From NCBI GenBank assembly GCA_031411575.1, contig JANOBJ010000206.1:1-21017 (forward strand): a DNA stretch of 21,017 bases, given 5' to 3'. The notes below the pieces were generated by a model that saw nothing but the letters and a program-made list of their open reading frames with translations, was not told where the DNA came from and ran no database searches. This document shows, piece after piece, positions 7,172 to 13,599 of this stretch (within the stretch, counting starts at the first letter, position 1; every line of letters starts with the position of its first letter). The DNA comes from JANOBJ01 sp031411575. GTDB lineage: Bacteria; Pseudomonadota; Gammaproteobacteria; Burkholderiales; Burkholderiaceae_C. The position numbers and the translations under genes are program-made.

Positions 7172-8179
7172 ATGAAGTCATTTTTGAAGCAAATTACGCC
7201 TGATGTCCGCACCCTGTGGTCATTGTTTGCTATTATTTTTGTAGTACTAGGCGTGCTGCAGGATACACGCGCGCAGGCTACCGCTTGGCCCACCAAACCG
7301 CTGCGCGTGGTGGTGAACTTCCCGCCGGGCGGCGCGGTGGATACGGTGGCGCGCGCCGTCAGCATTCCACTGGCAGAAGCCTTGGGCCAGCCCGTCGTGG
7401 TGGAGAACCGCGGTGGCGCCAACGGCAACATCGGCGGCGAAGTCGTGGCGCGCAGCGCGCCCGACGGCTACACCCTGCTCATGAGTTCGGGCAGCATGGT
7501 CTCGGTCAATCCGCACCTGTATCCGCGCATGCCCTTCGATCCGGCCAAGGATCTGATCCCGGTGGCATCGGCCGCCCGGGTGGCGGTTTACCTGATGGCG
7601 CGGCCCGGCCTGCCGCCAGCCACCGTGCAGGACTTCCTGGCGTACGTGAAAGCCAACCCCGGCAAGCTCTCGTTCGGCTCGCCCGGCAGCGGTAGTTCGC
7701 CGCACCTGGCGACTGAAATGATGAAGAGCCAGGCCGGCCTGTTTGCGGTGCACGTGCCGTACCGCGGCGCGGCGCCCGCGCTGCAAGACCTGATGGGCGG
7801 CCAGACCGACTTCCATTTCGACCCGGGCGTCGGCCTGCCCCAGGTGAAGGCCGGGCGCGTGAAGTTGCTGGCCGTGGGCAGCATGAAGCGCTCACCCCTC
7901 TACCCCGACATCCCCACCTTGCATGAAGCGGGTTTGAAGGGTTTCGACGCCGACACGGTGTTCGGCTTCTATGCGCCGGCAGGCACACCCCCCGACGTGG
8001 TGGCGCGCCTGAACCGTGAGATCAACCGTATTCTTGGAACCAAGCCCGTGCAGGACCGGCTGATCGCCATGGGTGGTGAGGCGCTGCCCCTCACACCGGC
8101 CGAGTTCGGTGCCAAGGCGCAGGAGGATTTCAAGCGCTTCGGCGCCATCATCAAGGAACGCAGGATCGTGGCGGATTAA
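7172..8179 (+). CDS. Bug/TctC-family periplasmic solute-binding protein
   Basis: This 335-residue protein has a Shine-Dalgarno (GGAGA) 7 bases before its ATG. The signal peptide is unusually long, with about 20 polar-mixed residues before the hydrophobic core 'LFAIIFVVLGVL' and likely cleavage near 'TRAQA'. The mature part shows the Bug pattern: 'WPTKPLRVVVNFPPGGAVDTV', 'SAPDGYTLLMSSGS', 'GKLSFGSPGSGSSPHL', 'HVPYRGAAPALQDLMGGQ' and 'KLLAVGSMKRSPLYPDIPT'. It lies in the oxidoreductase operon, 54 bp after the second subunit, so it probably binds the substrate (or a precursor) of that pathway. The hydrophobic core of the signal peptide is encoded by a copy of the AT-rich repeat (7201-7246), which is odd and noted separately. 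The ligand is unknown. Confidence 0.92.
   Translation: MKSFLKQITPDVRTLWSLFAIIFVVLGVLQDTRAQATAWPTKPLRVVVNFPPGGAVDTVARAVSIPLAEALGQPVVVENRGGANGNIGGEVVARSAPDGYTLLMSSGSMVSVNPHLYPRMPFDPAKDLIPVASAARVAVYLMARPGLPPATVQDFLAYVKANPGKLSFGSPGSGSSPHLATEMMKSQAGLFAVHVPYRGAAPALQDLMGGQTDFHFDPGVGLPQVKAGRVKLLAVGSMKRSPLYPDIPTLHEAGLKGFDADTVFGFYAPAGTPPDVVARLNREINRILGTKPVQDRLIAMGGEALPLTPAEFGAKAQEDFKRFGAIIKERRIVAD
7201..7246 (+). repeat. AT-rich palindrome with flank, copy 2 (inside signal peptide codons)
   Basis: The 19-bp core TGCTATTATTTTTGTAGTA (7228-7246) is preceded by TGGTCAT at a fixed five-base spacing. The 46 bases from 7201 match 8794-8839 at 38 of 46 positions by my hand alignment. In this copy the repeat encodes residues 10-25 of the Bug precursor, including the hydrophobic signal core. 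Confidence 0.7.
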
Positions 8180-8260
8180 ATGACCCCCACGCCTGCCACT
8201 TCGTGTGCTGCGCTGCCCCCCGCGGGGGCGCCAGTCGCCTTGGGGCGGCCCGGCGGCGAC
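8180..8260 (+). repeat. Interspersed GC-rich hairpin repeat, copy B (tandem unit 1)
   Basis: This 81-bp unit begins immediately after the TAA of the Bug gene. The first stem is GCCCCC-CGC-GGGGGC (8215-8229). The second stem is GTCGCC (8234-8239) with GGCGAC (8255-8260), around the loop TTGGGGCGGCCCGGC. It is a direct repeat of 8261-8341 with one mismatch (unit position 14). Confidence 0.9.
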
Positions 8261-8341
8261 ATGACCCCCACGCTTGCCACTTCGTGTGCTGCGCTGCCCC
8301 CCGCGGGGGCGCCAGTCGCCTTGGGGCGGCCCGGCGGCGAC
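8261..8341 (+). repeat. Interspersed GC-rich hairpin repeat, copy C (tandem unit 2)
   Basis: This second 81-bp unit of a head-to-tail pair is identical to 8180-8260 except for one base. It ends nine bases before the thioesterase ATG. The open frame upstream of that ATG (MCCAAPRGG... twice) is translation of this repeat and is not part of the protein. Confidence 0.9.
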
Positions 8342-8349
8342 GGATCACC

Positions 8350-8796
8350 ATGACTTCCAAAACTGTCATCCACACCGTCCGTGTCGAGTTCGGCGATTGC
8401 GATCCGGCGCGCATCGTGTGGTTTCCCAACTTCTTCCGCTGGATCGACGCCGCCTCGCGCCACTTCTTCGTGCAATGCGGCGTGCCACCCTGGCATGAGA
8501 CGGAGCTGACGCTTGGCGTGATCGGCACGCCGCTGGTCGATACCCACGCGCGCTTCGTCAAGACCGCGAGCTACGGCGACACGCTCGATATCTACACCTC
8601 GATTGCCGAGTGGCGCGGGAAGAGTTTTGTGCAGCGTTACCAGGTGATGCGCAGCAATGCGGGCGGCGGCTCGGATCTGGTGATGGAATGCGACGAGGTG
8701 CGGATTTTAGCCGCGCGGCGCGAAGGTGAGGCCACCGGCATCCGTGCCGTTCCCATCCCGGCCCAGATTCGTGATCTGTGCATGAAATCGGGTTGA
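8350..8796 (+). CDS. Hotdog-fold acyl-CoA thioesterase, 4-hydroxybenzoyl-CoA thioesterase-like
   Basis: This 148-residue protein starts MTSKTVIHTVRVEFGDCDPA, the usual length of the family. From memory it aligns almost end to end with the Pseudomonas CBS3 4-hydroxybenzoyl-CoA thioesterase: 'EFGDCDPA.IVW.PN..RW.DAASR', 'CG.PPW', 'G.IGTP', 'F...ASY.D.L.I', 'EWR.KSFVQR' and a late 'AIPVPA..R.LC'-type end. D18 matches the catalytic aspartate (Asp17 in CBS3). One oddity is Arg21 where CBS3 has glycine directly after 'DCDPA'. It hydrolyses an acyl- or aroyl-CoA to the free acid. In this operon it could release the acid made by the upstream 2-oxoacid oxidoreductase. The start is fixed by the family alignment; codons before 8350 are repeat sequence. 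Confidence 0.88.
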   Translation: MTSKTVIHTVRVEFGDCDPARIVWFPNFFRWIDAASRHFFVQCGVPPWHETELTLGVIGTPLVDTHARFVKTASYGDTLDIYTSIAEWRGKSFVQRYQVMRSNAGGGSDLVMECDEVRILAARREGEATGIRAVPIPAQIRDLCMKSG

Positions 8797-8840
8797 CGTC
8801 CGCTCCCTCTGGTCATAGTATGCTATTTATTTTGTAGCAT
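8794..8840 (+). repeat. AT-rich palindrome with flank, copy 3
   Basis: The best palindrome of the family, TGCTATTTATTTTGTAGCA (8821-8839; arms extend to ATGCTA/TAGCAT), is preceded by TGGTCAT at the conserved spacing. The homologous segment starts at the thioesterase stop codon (TGA 8794-8796) and fills much of the gap to the next gene. It could act as a weak hairpin or a promoter-like AT tract; I see no direct proof of either. Confidence 0.72.
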
Positions 8841-8870
8841 CCAGAGATGTCCCTCCGAAAGGCTCCGTCC

Positions 8871-9938
8871 ATGACCACGCCTGCCACCATCGCCAACATC
8901 CTGCCCGCGCCGCTGCGCATCGGTATTCTGGGCTGCGCCAATATCGCGCGGCAGTTTGCCACCGCCGTCAGCCCGTCGCCCCACGTCCGCATCGCCGCCG
9001 TGGCCAGCCGCAGCGCCGAAACCGCTGCCGCCTTCGCCGCCGCGCATGGCATACCGTCGCACCACGGCCGCTACGAGGCGTTGCTGGCCGACCCTGCCGT
9101 CGACGCGATCTACATTCCCCTGCCCAACAAGCTGCACGCCGAGTGGGCGATCAAGGCGGCGCAAAGCGGCAAGCACGTGCTGTGCGAAAAGCCGCTGGCC
9201 GTGGGCCTGTCGCAGGCAGAGGCCATGTTCGCCGCCGCCCGCGAGCAGCGGGTGATGCTGCTGGAGGCGTTTCCCTACTACTTCCAGCCGCAGACGGGCG
9301 ACATGCTGGCGCTGCTGCACAGCGGCGCGATCGGCGCGGTGCGCACGGTGCAGGCCTCGTTTGGCTTCACGCTGCAAAACCCGCACGGCAACATCCGCAT
9401 GAACCCTGAACTCGGTGGTGGCGCCCTGCTCGACGCGGGCAGCTACCCGCTCAGCCTGATCCGGCTGGTGATGGGCGAGGTGCCGGTGCGCGTGATGGCG
9501 CACGCCAACTGGGCCGACAGCGGGGTGGACATCAGCATGATGGCCACGCTGTACTACGGCAATGGCCGCAGCGCCCAGCTCTCGTGCGCGATGGACGTGG
9601 CCAACCACCGGCGCGCCACCATCATGGGCACGCTCGGCACGATCGAAACCGAATACCTGAACCACACCAGCGACCGCACGCCGCACCCGTCGGGCTACCT
9701 GCCCAGCCAGTTGCGCGTGCGCCGGGGCGTGGCCAACACCATCCCGTTTGAGGACATTCGTTCTGGCACGGGCAGCGGGTTTCGTTTTTGCGCCGAAGCG
9801 TTTGCCAACGTCATCGCCGCGAGAGACTTCGCCGCGATCGAGCGCGCGGCAGCGGCCAGCCTGGACAACGCCGCCACACTCGAGGCGCTGGCGCGCAGCG
9901 CGGTGCTGGGCCATACGGTTGACCTCGCGGCAGGCTGA
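8871..9938 (+). CDS. Gfo/Idh/MocA-family NAD(P)-dependent oxidoreductase
   Basis: This protein of about 355 residues has the N-terminal Rossmann pattern 'LRIGILGCANIARQFATAV' (GxxGxA-type), 'VAAVASRS'-like strand-turn and the family's 'GKHVLCEKPLAV' with the conserved EKP lysine (near residue 100). 'ELGGGALLDAGSYPLSLIRLVMG' carries the conserved D..Y region of the C-terminal alpha/beta domain. Members oxidise or reduce sugars, inositols, trans-dihydrodiols and related polyols with NAD(P). The substrate is unknown. ATG 8871 follows AAAGG with 8-base spacing; ATG 8847 in the same frame is also possible and would add eight residues. It is the last gene of the plus-strand run and converges on the glycerate kinase with a 12-bp gap. 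A role in the 2-oxoacid pathway is only suggested by position. Confidence 0.88.
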   Translation: MTTPATIANILPAPLRIGILGCANIARQFATAVSPSPHVRIAAVASRSAETAAAFAAAHGIPSHHGRYEALLADPAVDAIYIPLPNKLHAEWAIKAAQSGKHVLCEKPLAVGLSQAEAMFAAAREQRVMLLEAFPYYFQPQTGDMLALLHSGAIGAVRTVQASFGFTLQNPHGNIRMNPELGGGALLDAGSYPLSLIRLVMGEVPVRVMAHANWADSGVDISMMATLYYGNGRSAQLSCAMDVANHRRATIMGTLGTIETEYLNHTSDRTPHPSGYLPSQLRVRRGVANTIPFEDIRSGTGSGFRFCAEAFANVIAARDFAAIERAAAASLDNAATLEALARSAVLGHTVDLAAG

Positions 9939-9948
9939 CGGGTTGTTG

Positions 9949-9967
9949 CGCTACAAAATCAGGAGCG
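9949..9967 (-). repeat. 19-bp AT-rich palindrome, copy 5 (supplies a stop codon)
   Basis: On the minus strand this reads CGCTCCTGATTTTGTAGCG. It shares GCT...ATTTTGTAGC with copy 3. It encodes the last residues (LLIL) and the TAG stop of the glycerate kinase and occupies the convergent junction. Confidence 0.55.
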
Positions 9968-11276
9968 CACGAAAGTCATTCACGTTGGTGTGCGTCGGCC
10001 CGGTGATCACCAGGTCATCGAGCGCCGAGAAGTAGCCATACGCATCGTTGCGGTCGAGGTAGGCGTCCACCTTCATGCCCAGGCTTTGTGCGCGGCTCAG
10101 CGTTTCGGGCGCCACGAAGGCACCGGCGTTGTCTTCCATGCCATCAATGCCATCCGTATCGGCCGCCAGCGCCCACACGTCGGGTTGGCCCTGCAACCCC
10201 TGCGCCAAGCCCATGCAGAATTCGCCGGCCCGGCCACCACGGCCGCGCCCGCCAGAAGTGCCTTCGGGCTGCTTGCGCACCGTAACAGTGGTTTCGCCGC
10301 CGCTCAGAATCACGCACGGCTTTTTGAACGCGCCCGTGCCGCGCGCAACCGCGCGCGCCAGCGCCGCGTGCACCTTGCCCACCTCGCGCGATTCGCCTTC
10401 GATCTCATCGCTCAGGATGTAGGCCTCCACGCCCGCCAGCCGCGCCGCCGCCGCCGCCGCTTCGAGCGACTGCTGCGGCGTGGCGATCAGGTGCACCGCG
10501 TGGCCGGCAAAAGCGGCGTCGCCCGGCTTGGGGGTTTCGAGCGTGCCTGTGGCCAGCGCATCCGCCACGGCCGCGGGCACGGCAATGCCGTAGCGCTTCA
10601 AAATCGACAGCGCGTCGGCGCAACTGGTGGCGTCTGGCACGGTGGGGCCGCTGGCGATGATGCTCGGGTCGTCTCCCGGCACATCGCTGATGGTGAGCGT
10701 GACCACTTGCGCTGGCGCGCAGGCCGCCGCGAGCCGGCCGCCCTTGATGCGCGAGAGGTGTTTGCGCACGCAGTTCATCTCGGCAATATTGGCGCCCGAG
10801 TTCAGCAGATCCTTGTTGATGCGCTGCTTTTCTTCGAGCGTCAGGCCCTCGGCTGGCAAGGTGAGCAGCGCCGAGCCGCCGCCCGAGATCAGGCACAGCA
10901 CCAGGTCGTCTTTCGTGAGCCCCTGCGTCAGCGCCAAGATGCGTTGCGCGGCGGCCAGCCCTGCCGCATCTGGCACCGGGTGCGAGGCTTCCACAATCTC
11001 GATGCGCGCCTTCAGGCCCGGTGGTCGTGGCGGAATGTGGTGGTAACGCGTGACCACCAAACCCTCCAGCGGGGCATCCGTCGGCCACAGCGCCTCGACC
11101 GCCTGCGCCATCGAGCCGCCCGCCTTGCCGGCGCCCAGAACCACCGTCCGGCCCTTGGGCGGCTGGGGCAGGTAGGCGGCGGTGTTGTGCAGCGGCAGCG
11201 CGCGGCGCACGGCGGCCTGGTAGAGGTGTTCGAGGAACTGGCGCGGGGCGTCGGTCGGGTCTGGCGTGGTCATCAT
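9951..11276 (-). CDS. ttuD: Glycerate 2-kinase, TtuD/MOFRL type
   Basis: This 441-residue protein of the GckA/TtuD (MOFRL) family phosphorylates D-glycerate to 2-phosphoglycerate in the cytoplasm; older annotations call it hydroxypyruvate reductase. Visible motifs are 'VVLGAGKAGGSMAQAVE', 'LVLCLISGGGSALLTLPAEG', 'INKDLLNSGANIAEMN', 'VRKHLSRIKGGRLA', 'SDVPGDDPSIIASGPT', and C-terminal 'LAADTDGIDGMEDNAGAF' followed by 'THTNVNDFRALLIL'. ATG 11276 follows CGGAGAC at good spacing; the open frame reaches 11297. With the neighbouring tartrate dehydrogenase it forms the route tartrate (or related hydroxyacid) to glycerate to 2-phosphoglycerate. It follows the Bug gene after 133 bp, so it may be in the same operon or partly separate. 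Confidence 0.9.
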   Translation of the reverse strand: MMTTPDPTDAPRQFLEHLYQAAVRRALPLHNTAAYLPQPPKGRTVVLGAGKAGGSMAQAVEALWPTDAPLEGLVVTRYHHIPPRPPGLKARIEIVEASHPVPDAAGLAAAQRILALTQGLTKDDLVLCLISGGGSALLTLPAEGLTLEEKQRINKDLLNSGANIAEMNCVRKHLSRIKGGRLAAACAPAQVVTLTISDVPGDDPSIIASGPTVPDATSCADALSILKRYGIAVPAAVADALATGTLETPKPGDAAFAGHAVHLIATPQQSLEAAAAAARLAGVEAYILSDEIEGESREVGKVHAALARAVARGTGAFKKPCVILSGGETTVTVRKQPEGTSGGRGRGGRAGEFCMGLAQGLQGQPDVWALAADTDGIDGMEDNAGAFVAPETLSRAQSLGMKVDAYLDRNDAYGYFSALDDLVITGPTHTNVNDFRALLIL

Positions 11277-11409
11277 GCAATGTCTCCGGCTGCCCATTGT
11301 GCCGCCGTAACCGGCCAGTAACCAGCCGCCAGCCGCGCTTGGCGGTCATGGCTGTCATGACCAACGCGCGCAAGCCCGGCAGCCCCGCCTCCCGGCTTGC
11401 GGGTGGAGC
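11277..11409 (-). other. Gap between Bug and glycerate kinase genes with an imperfect GC-rich stem-loop
   Basis: This 133-bp gap holds no gene. Just after the Bug stop, CGCAAGCC (11369-11376) pairs with GGCTTGCG (11394-11401), extended by two more pairs past one mismatch. There is no following T-run on the minus strand, so it is not a clear intrinsic terminator; it could be a processing or attenuation hairpin. The Shine-Dalgarno of the kinase lies at the other end. Confidence 0.4.
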
Positions 11410-12360
11410 TTATTTCTTGCCCAGACCCAGCCGCTGCGCGCCTTCGGTGTACAGCCGGGTTTTCTCTTTCATGAAGGCGTCCATCTGGTCCACGCCGACG
11501 TTGACGAGTTCAAAGCCGCTCTTGGCCGCCAGCTCCTTCATCTCGGGGTCGTTGTTCAGCGTGGCCCACAGCTCGGACAGGCGCTTGCGGGCCTCGGGCG
11601 GGGTGGATTTGGGCACGCCGATGCCGCGGTAGGCGCCGTCCACCCAGTCCACGCCCAGCTCCTTGAAGGTGGGCACGTCGGGCATCAGCGGGTGGCGTTT
11701 GTCCATGGCGATGGCCAGCGGGCGCACACGGGTCTTGTTGTTGATGGCGAATGCCGAGTAGGTCATGGCGCCGTCAATCTGCGCACCCAGCACGGCAGAG
11801 GCCATGTCGCCGGTGCCCTTGTAGGGGATGTAGTTGGTCTTCACGCCGAAGGCCGCGTTCATGCGCTCGTGTGCAGCGTGGTTGGCCGAGTTCAGACCCG
11901 AGCCGCCGAGGCTCAGCTTGCCGGGGTCGGCCTTGGCCGCCTTGATGAAGTCGGCAAAGGTCTTGATGGCGCTTTGCTCGGGCACCACCAGGATGTCGGG
12001 CGTGTAGTGGAACCAGAACACTGGCGTGATGTCTTGCGTCTTGTACTGCACCTGGCCTTCGATCGGCTGGAACACGATATGCGGCAGGTTGATGCCCACC
12101 ACATTGAGCCCGTCGCCCGGCAACTGGTTCATCTGGCCCCACATCAGCCCGCCGCCCGCGCCGGCCTTGTACTGGATGATGGTGTCGATGGCGGCGCACT
12201 TTTTCTTGAGCACCACTTGCTGGTGGCGCGCCGACAGATCAGACTCCCCGCCCGGCGGGAACGCCTGGAAATACAGCAGGTTCTTGTCGGGGCAGGCTTG
12301 CGCCAGCGCGGCGGCGCTGGCGGCCATCATGCACAGTGCGGCGATCAGTTTTTTCATCAT
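11410..12360 (-). CDS. Bug/TctC-family periplasmic solute-binding protein (tartrate cluster)
   Basis: This 316-residue protein has a clear signal peptide, MMKKLIAALCMMAASAAALA, cleaved before QACPDK. It keeps the Bug 'FPPGGESDLSAR' motif but diverges from the other two copies in the window. It has a cysteine near each of the first two strands ('QACPDK' and 'KKKCAAID') that could form a disulfide, 'AGAGGGLMWGQMN' in place of the usual GG.I motif, 'GKLSLGGSGLNSANHAAH' and 'YIPYKGTGDMASAVLGAQIDG'. GGAGACAACG precedes the double ATG at 12360/12357. It lies 42 bp after tartrate dehydrogenase in one operon, so tartrate or another C4 hydroxy-dicarboxylate is the natural guess for its ligand. No permease genes are nearby. 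Confidence 0.9.
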   Translation of the reverse strand: MMKKLIAALCMMAASAAALAQACPDKNLLYFQAFPPGGESDLSARHQQVVLKKKCAAIDTIIQYKAGAGGGLMWGQMNQLPGDGLNVVGINLPHIVFQPIEGQVQYKTQDITPVFWFHYTPDILVVPEQSAIKTFADFIKAAKADPGKLSLGGSGLNSANHAAHERMNAAFGVKTNYIPYKGTGDMASAVLGAQIDGAMTYSAFAINNKTRVRPLAIAMDKRHPLMPDVPTFKELGVDWVDGAYRGIGVPKSTPPEARKRLSELWATLNNDPEMKELAAKSGFELVNVGVDQMDAFMKEKTRLYTEGAQRLGLGKK

Positions 12361-12402
12361 CGTTGTCTCCTGGGGTTGTTCACATCCATGTTGGTGCGCA
12401 CA

Positions 12403-13494
12403 TCATGCGGCAAGCCGCTGCGGTTGTCGGGTTTGAAGGTGTCGGCACACGGCGGCCGTCACCTCGGCCGTGCCCGCCGTGCCGCCGAGGTCGCGGGTGT
12501 GCAGGGCGGGGTCTGCCGTCACGTTTTCCACCGCCTGCATCAGGCGTCTGGCGGCATCGGCCTCGCCCAGATGCTCCAGCAGCATCACGCAGCTCCAGAA
12601 GGTGCCGACCGGGTTGGCCAGGCCCTTGCCCATGATGTCAAAGGCCGAGCCATGGATGGGTTCGAACATGCTGGGGTAGCGGCGCTCCGGGTCGATGTTG
12701 CCGGTGGGGGCAATGCCCAGGCTGCCGGCCAGCGCTGCGGCCAGGTCGCTCAGGATATCGGCGTGCAGGTTGGTGGCCACCAGCGTGTCAAGCGTGGCCG
12801 GGCGGTTCACCATGCGCGCGGTGCAGGCGTCCACCAGTTCCTTGTCCCAGGTCACGTTGGGGAACTCCTTGGAGATCTGCACGGCAATCTCGTCCCACAT
12901 CACCATCGCGTGGCGCTGCGCGTTGGATTTGGTCACCACGGTCAGCAGCTTGCGCGGGCGCGACTGCGCGAGTTTGAACGCGAACCGCATGATCCGCTCA
13001 ACGCCGGCCCGCGTCATCATCGACACGTCGGTCGCGGCCTCGATCGGGTACCCTTGGTGCACACGGCCGCCCACACCCGCGTACTCGCCCTCGGAGTTCT
13101 CGCGCACGATGACCCAGTCTAGGTCTTCGGGCTTGCAGCGCTTGAGCGGCGCGTCGATGCCGGGCAGGATGCGCGTGGGCCGCACGTTGGCGTACTGGTC
13201 AAAGCCCTGGCAGATCTTCAGCCGCAGGCCCCAGAGCGTGATGTGGTCGGGGATGTGCGGATCGCCAGCCGACCCGAACAGGATGGCATCCTTGCCACGC
13301 AGCGCGTCCAGGCCGTTGGCGGGCATCATCTCGCCGTGCTGGCGAAACCAGTCGCCGCCCCAACCGAAGCTCTCGAAATCAAATGCAAACGTGCCGCTGG
13401 ATTCGGCCAGTGCCTGCAGCACGGCCTGGCCTGCGGGGATGACTTCCTTGCCAATGCCATCGCCGGGGATGCAGGCGATTGTGTAGGTCTTCAT
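12403..13494 (-). CDS. ttuC: Tartrate dehydrogenase / D-malate dehydrogenase family (TtuC-like)
   Basis: This 363-residue member of the isocitrate/isopropylmalate dehydrogenase superfamily shows 'ACIPGDGIGKEVIPAG' near the N-terminus, 'FGSAGDPHIPDHITLWGLRL', 'ANVRPTRILPGI', 'VIVRENSEGEYAGVGG', 'LVATNLHADILSDLAAAL' with metal-ligand aspartates, and 'PIHGSAFDIMGKGLANPVG'. These mark the tartrate/D-malate branch rather than LeuB or Icd. The enzyme oxidises tartrate (or decarboxylates D-malate or meso-tartrate) with NAD and a divalent metal; meso-tartrate gives D-glycerate, the substrate of the downstream kinase. I chose ATG 13494 because GAAGGGA lies just upstream and the protein then starts MKTYTIACIPGDG. 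The open frame back to 13578 would cross the divergent operator. Confidence 0.9.
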   Translation of the reverse strand: MKTYTIACIPGDGIGKEVIPAGQAVLQALAESSGTFAFDFESFGWGGDWFRQHGEMMPANGLDALRGKDAILFGSAGDPHIPDHITLWGLRLKICQGFDQYANVRPTRILPGIDAPLKRCKPEDLDWVIVRENSEGEYAGVGGRVHQGYPIEAATDVSMMTRAGVERIMRFAFKLAQSRPRKLLTVVTKSNAQRHAMVMWDEIAVQISKEFPNVTWDKELVDACTARMVNRPATLDTLVATNLHADILSDLAAALAGSLGIAPTGNIDPERRYPSMFEPIHGSAFDIMGKGLANPVGTFWSCVMLLEHLGEADAARRLMQAVENVTADPALHTRDLGGTAGTAEVTAAVCRHLQTRQPQRLAA

Positions 13495-13599
13495 GGGTTT
13501 CCCTTCGGTCTGAATCGAAGCCGCACTGTACGGCTTGATCGAATCAATGAACGGCATTAAAGTTATCGTATTGTTCACTTTGATTTAACAATAGTCTCC
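13495..13599. promoter_or_regulatory. Divergent ttuC-lysR control region with two dyads
   Basis: Two perfect inverted repeats lie between the divergent genes. TATTGTT (13569-13575) and AACAATA (13587-13593) are separated by 11 bases, which is the classic LysR T-N11-A form. TTGAT-CGA-ATCAA lies at 13535-13547, 21 bp away. The strong dyad ends 6 bp before the lysR start, suggesting autoregulation, while the second site is placed towards ttuC. A further CTTCG...CGAAG pair (13503-13520) is in the ttuC leader. Confidence 0.65.

Noticed and set aside
8180..8341. CRISPR-like array
   Set aside because: The two 81-bp units are directly adjacent without unique spacers, and no cas genes are present.
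8203..8349. N-terminal extension of the thioesterase (MCCAAPRGG... twice)
   Set aside because: It is translation of the tandem interspersed repeat; family alignment starts at 8350.
8823..9914. 363-codon minus-strand frame
   Set aside because: It is antisense to the Gfo/Idh/MocA gene and contains no family signature.
9990..11321. 443-codon plus-strand frame
   Set aside because: It is antisense to the glycerate kinase, whose motifs are clear on the other strand.
11369..11401. Intrinsic terminator after the Bug gene
   Set aside because: The stem is real but imperfect and has no following U-run on the minus strand, so I list it only as a stem-loop.
11692..13122. 476-codon plus-strand frame
   Set aside because: It crosses two well-supported minus-strand genes (Bug and ttuC) and is an antisense artefact.
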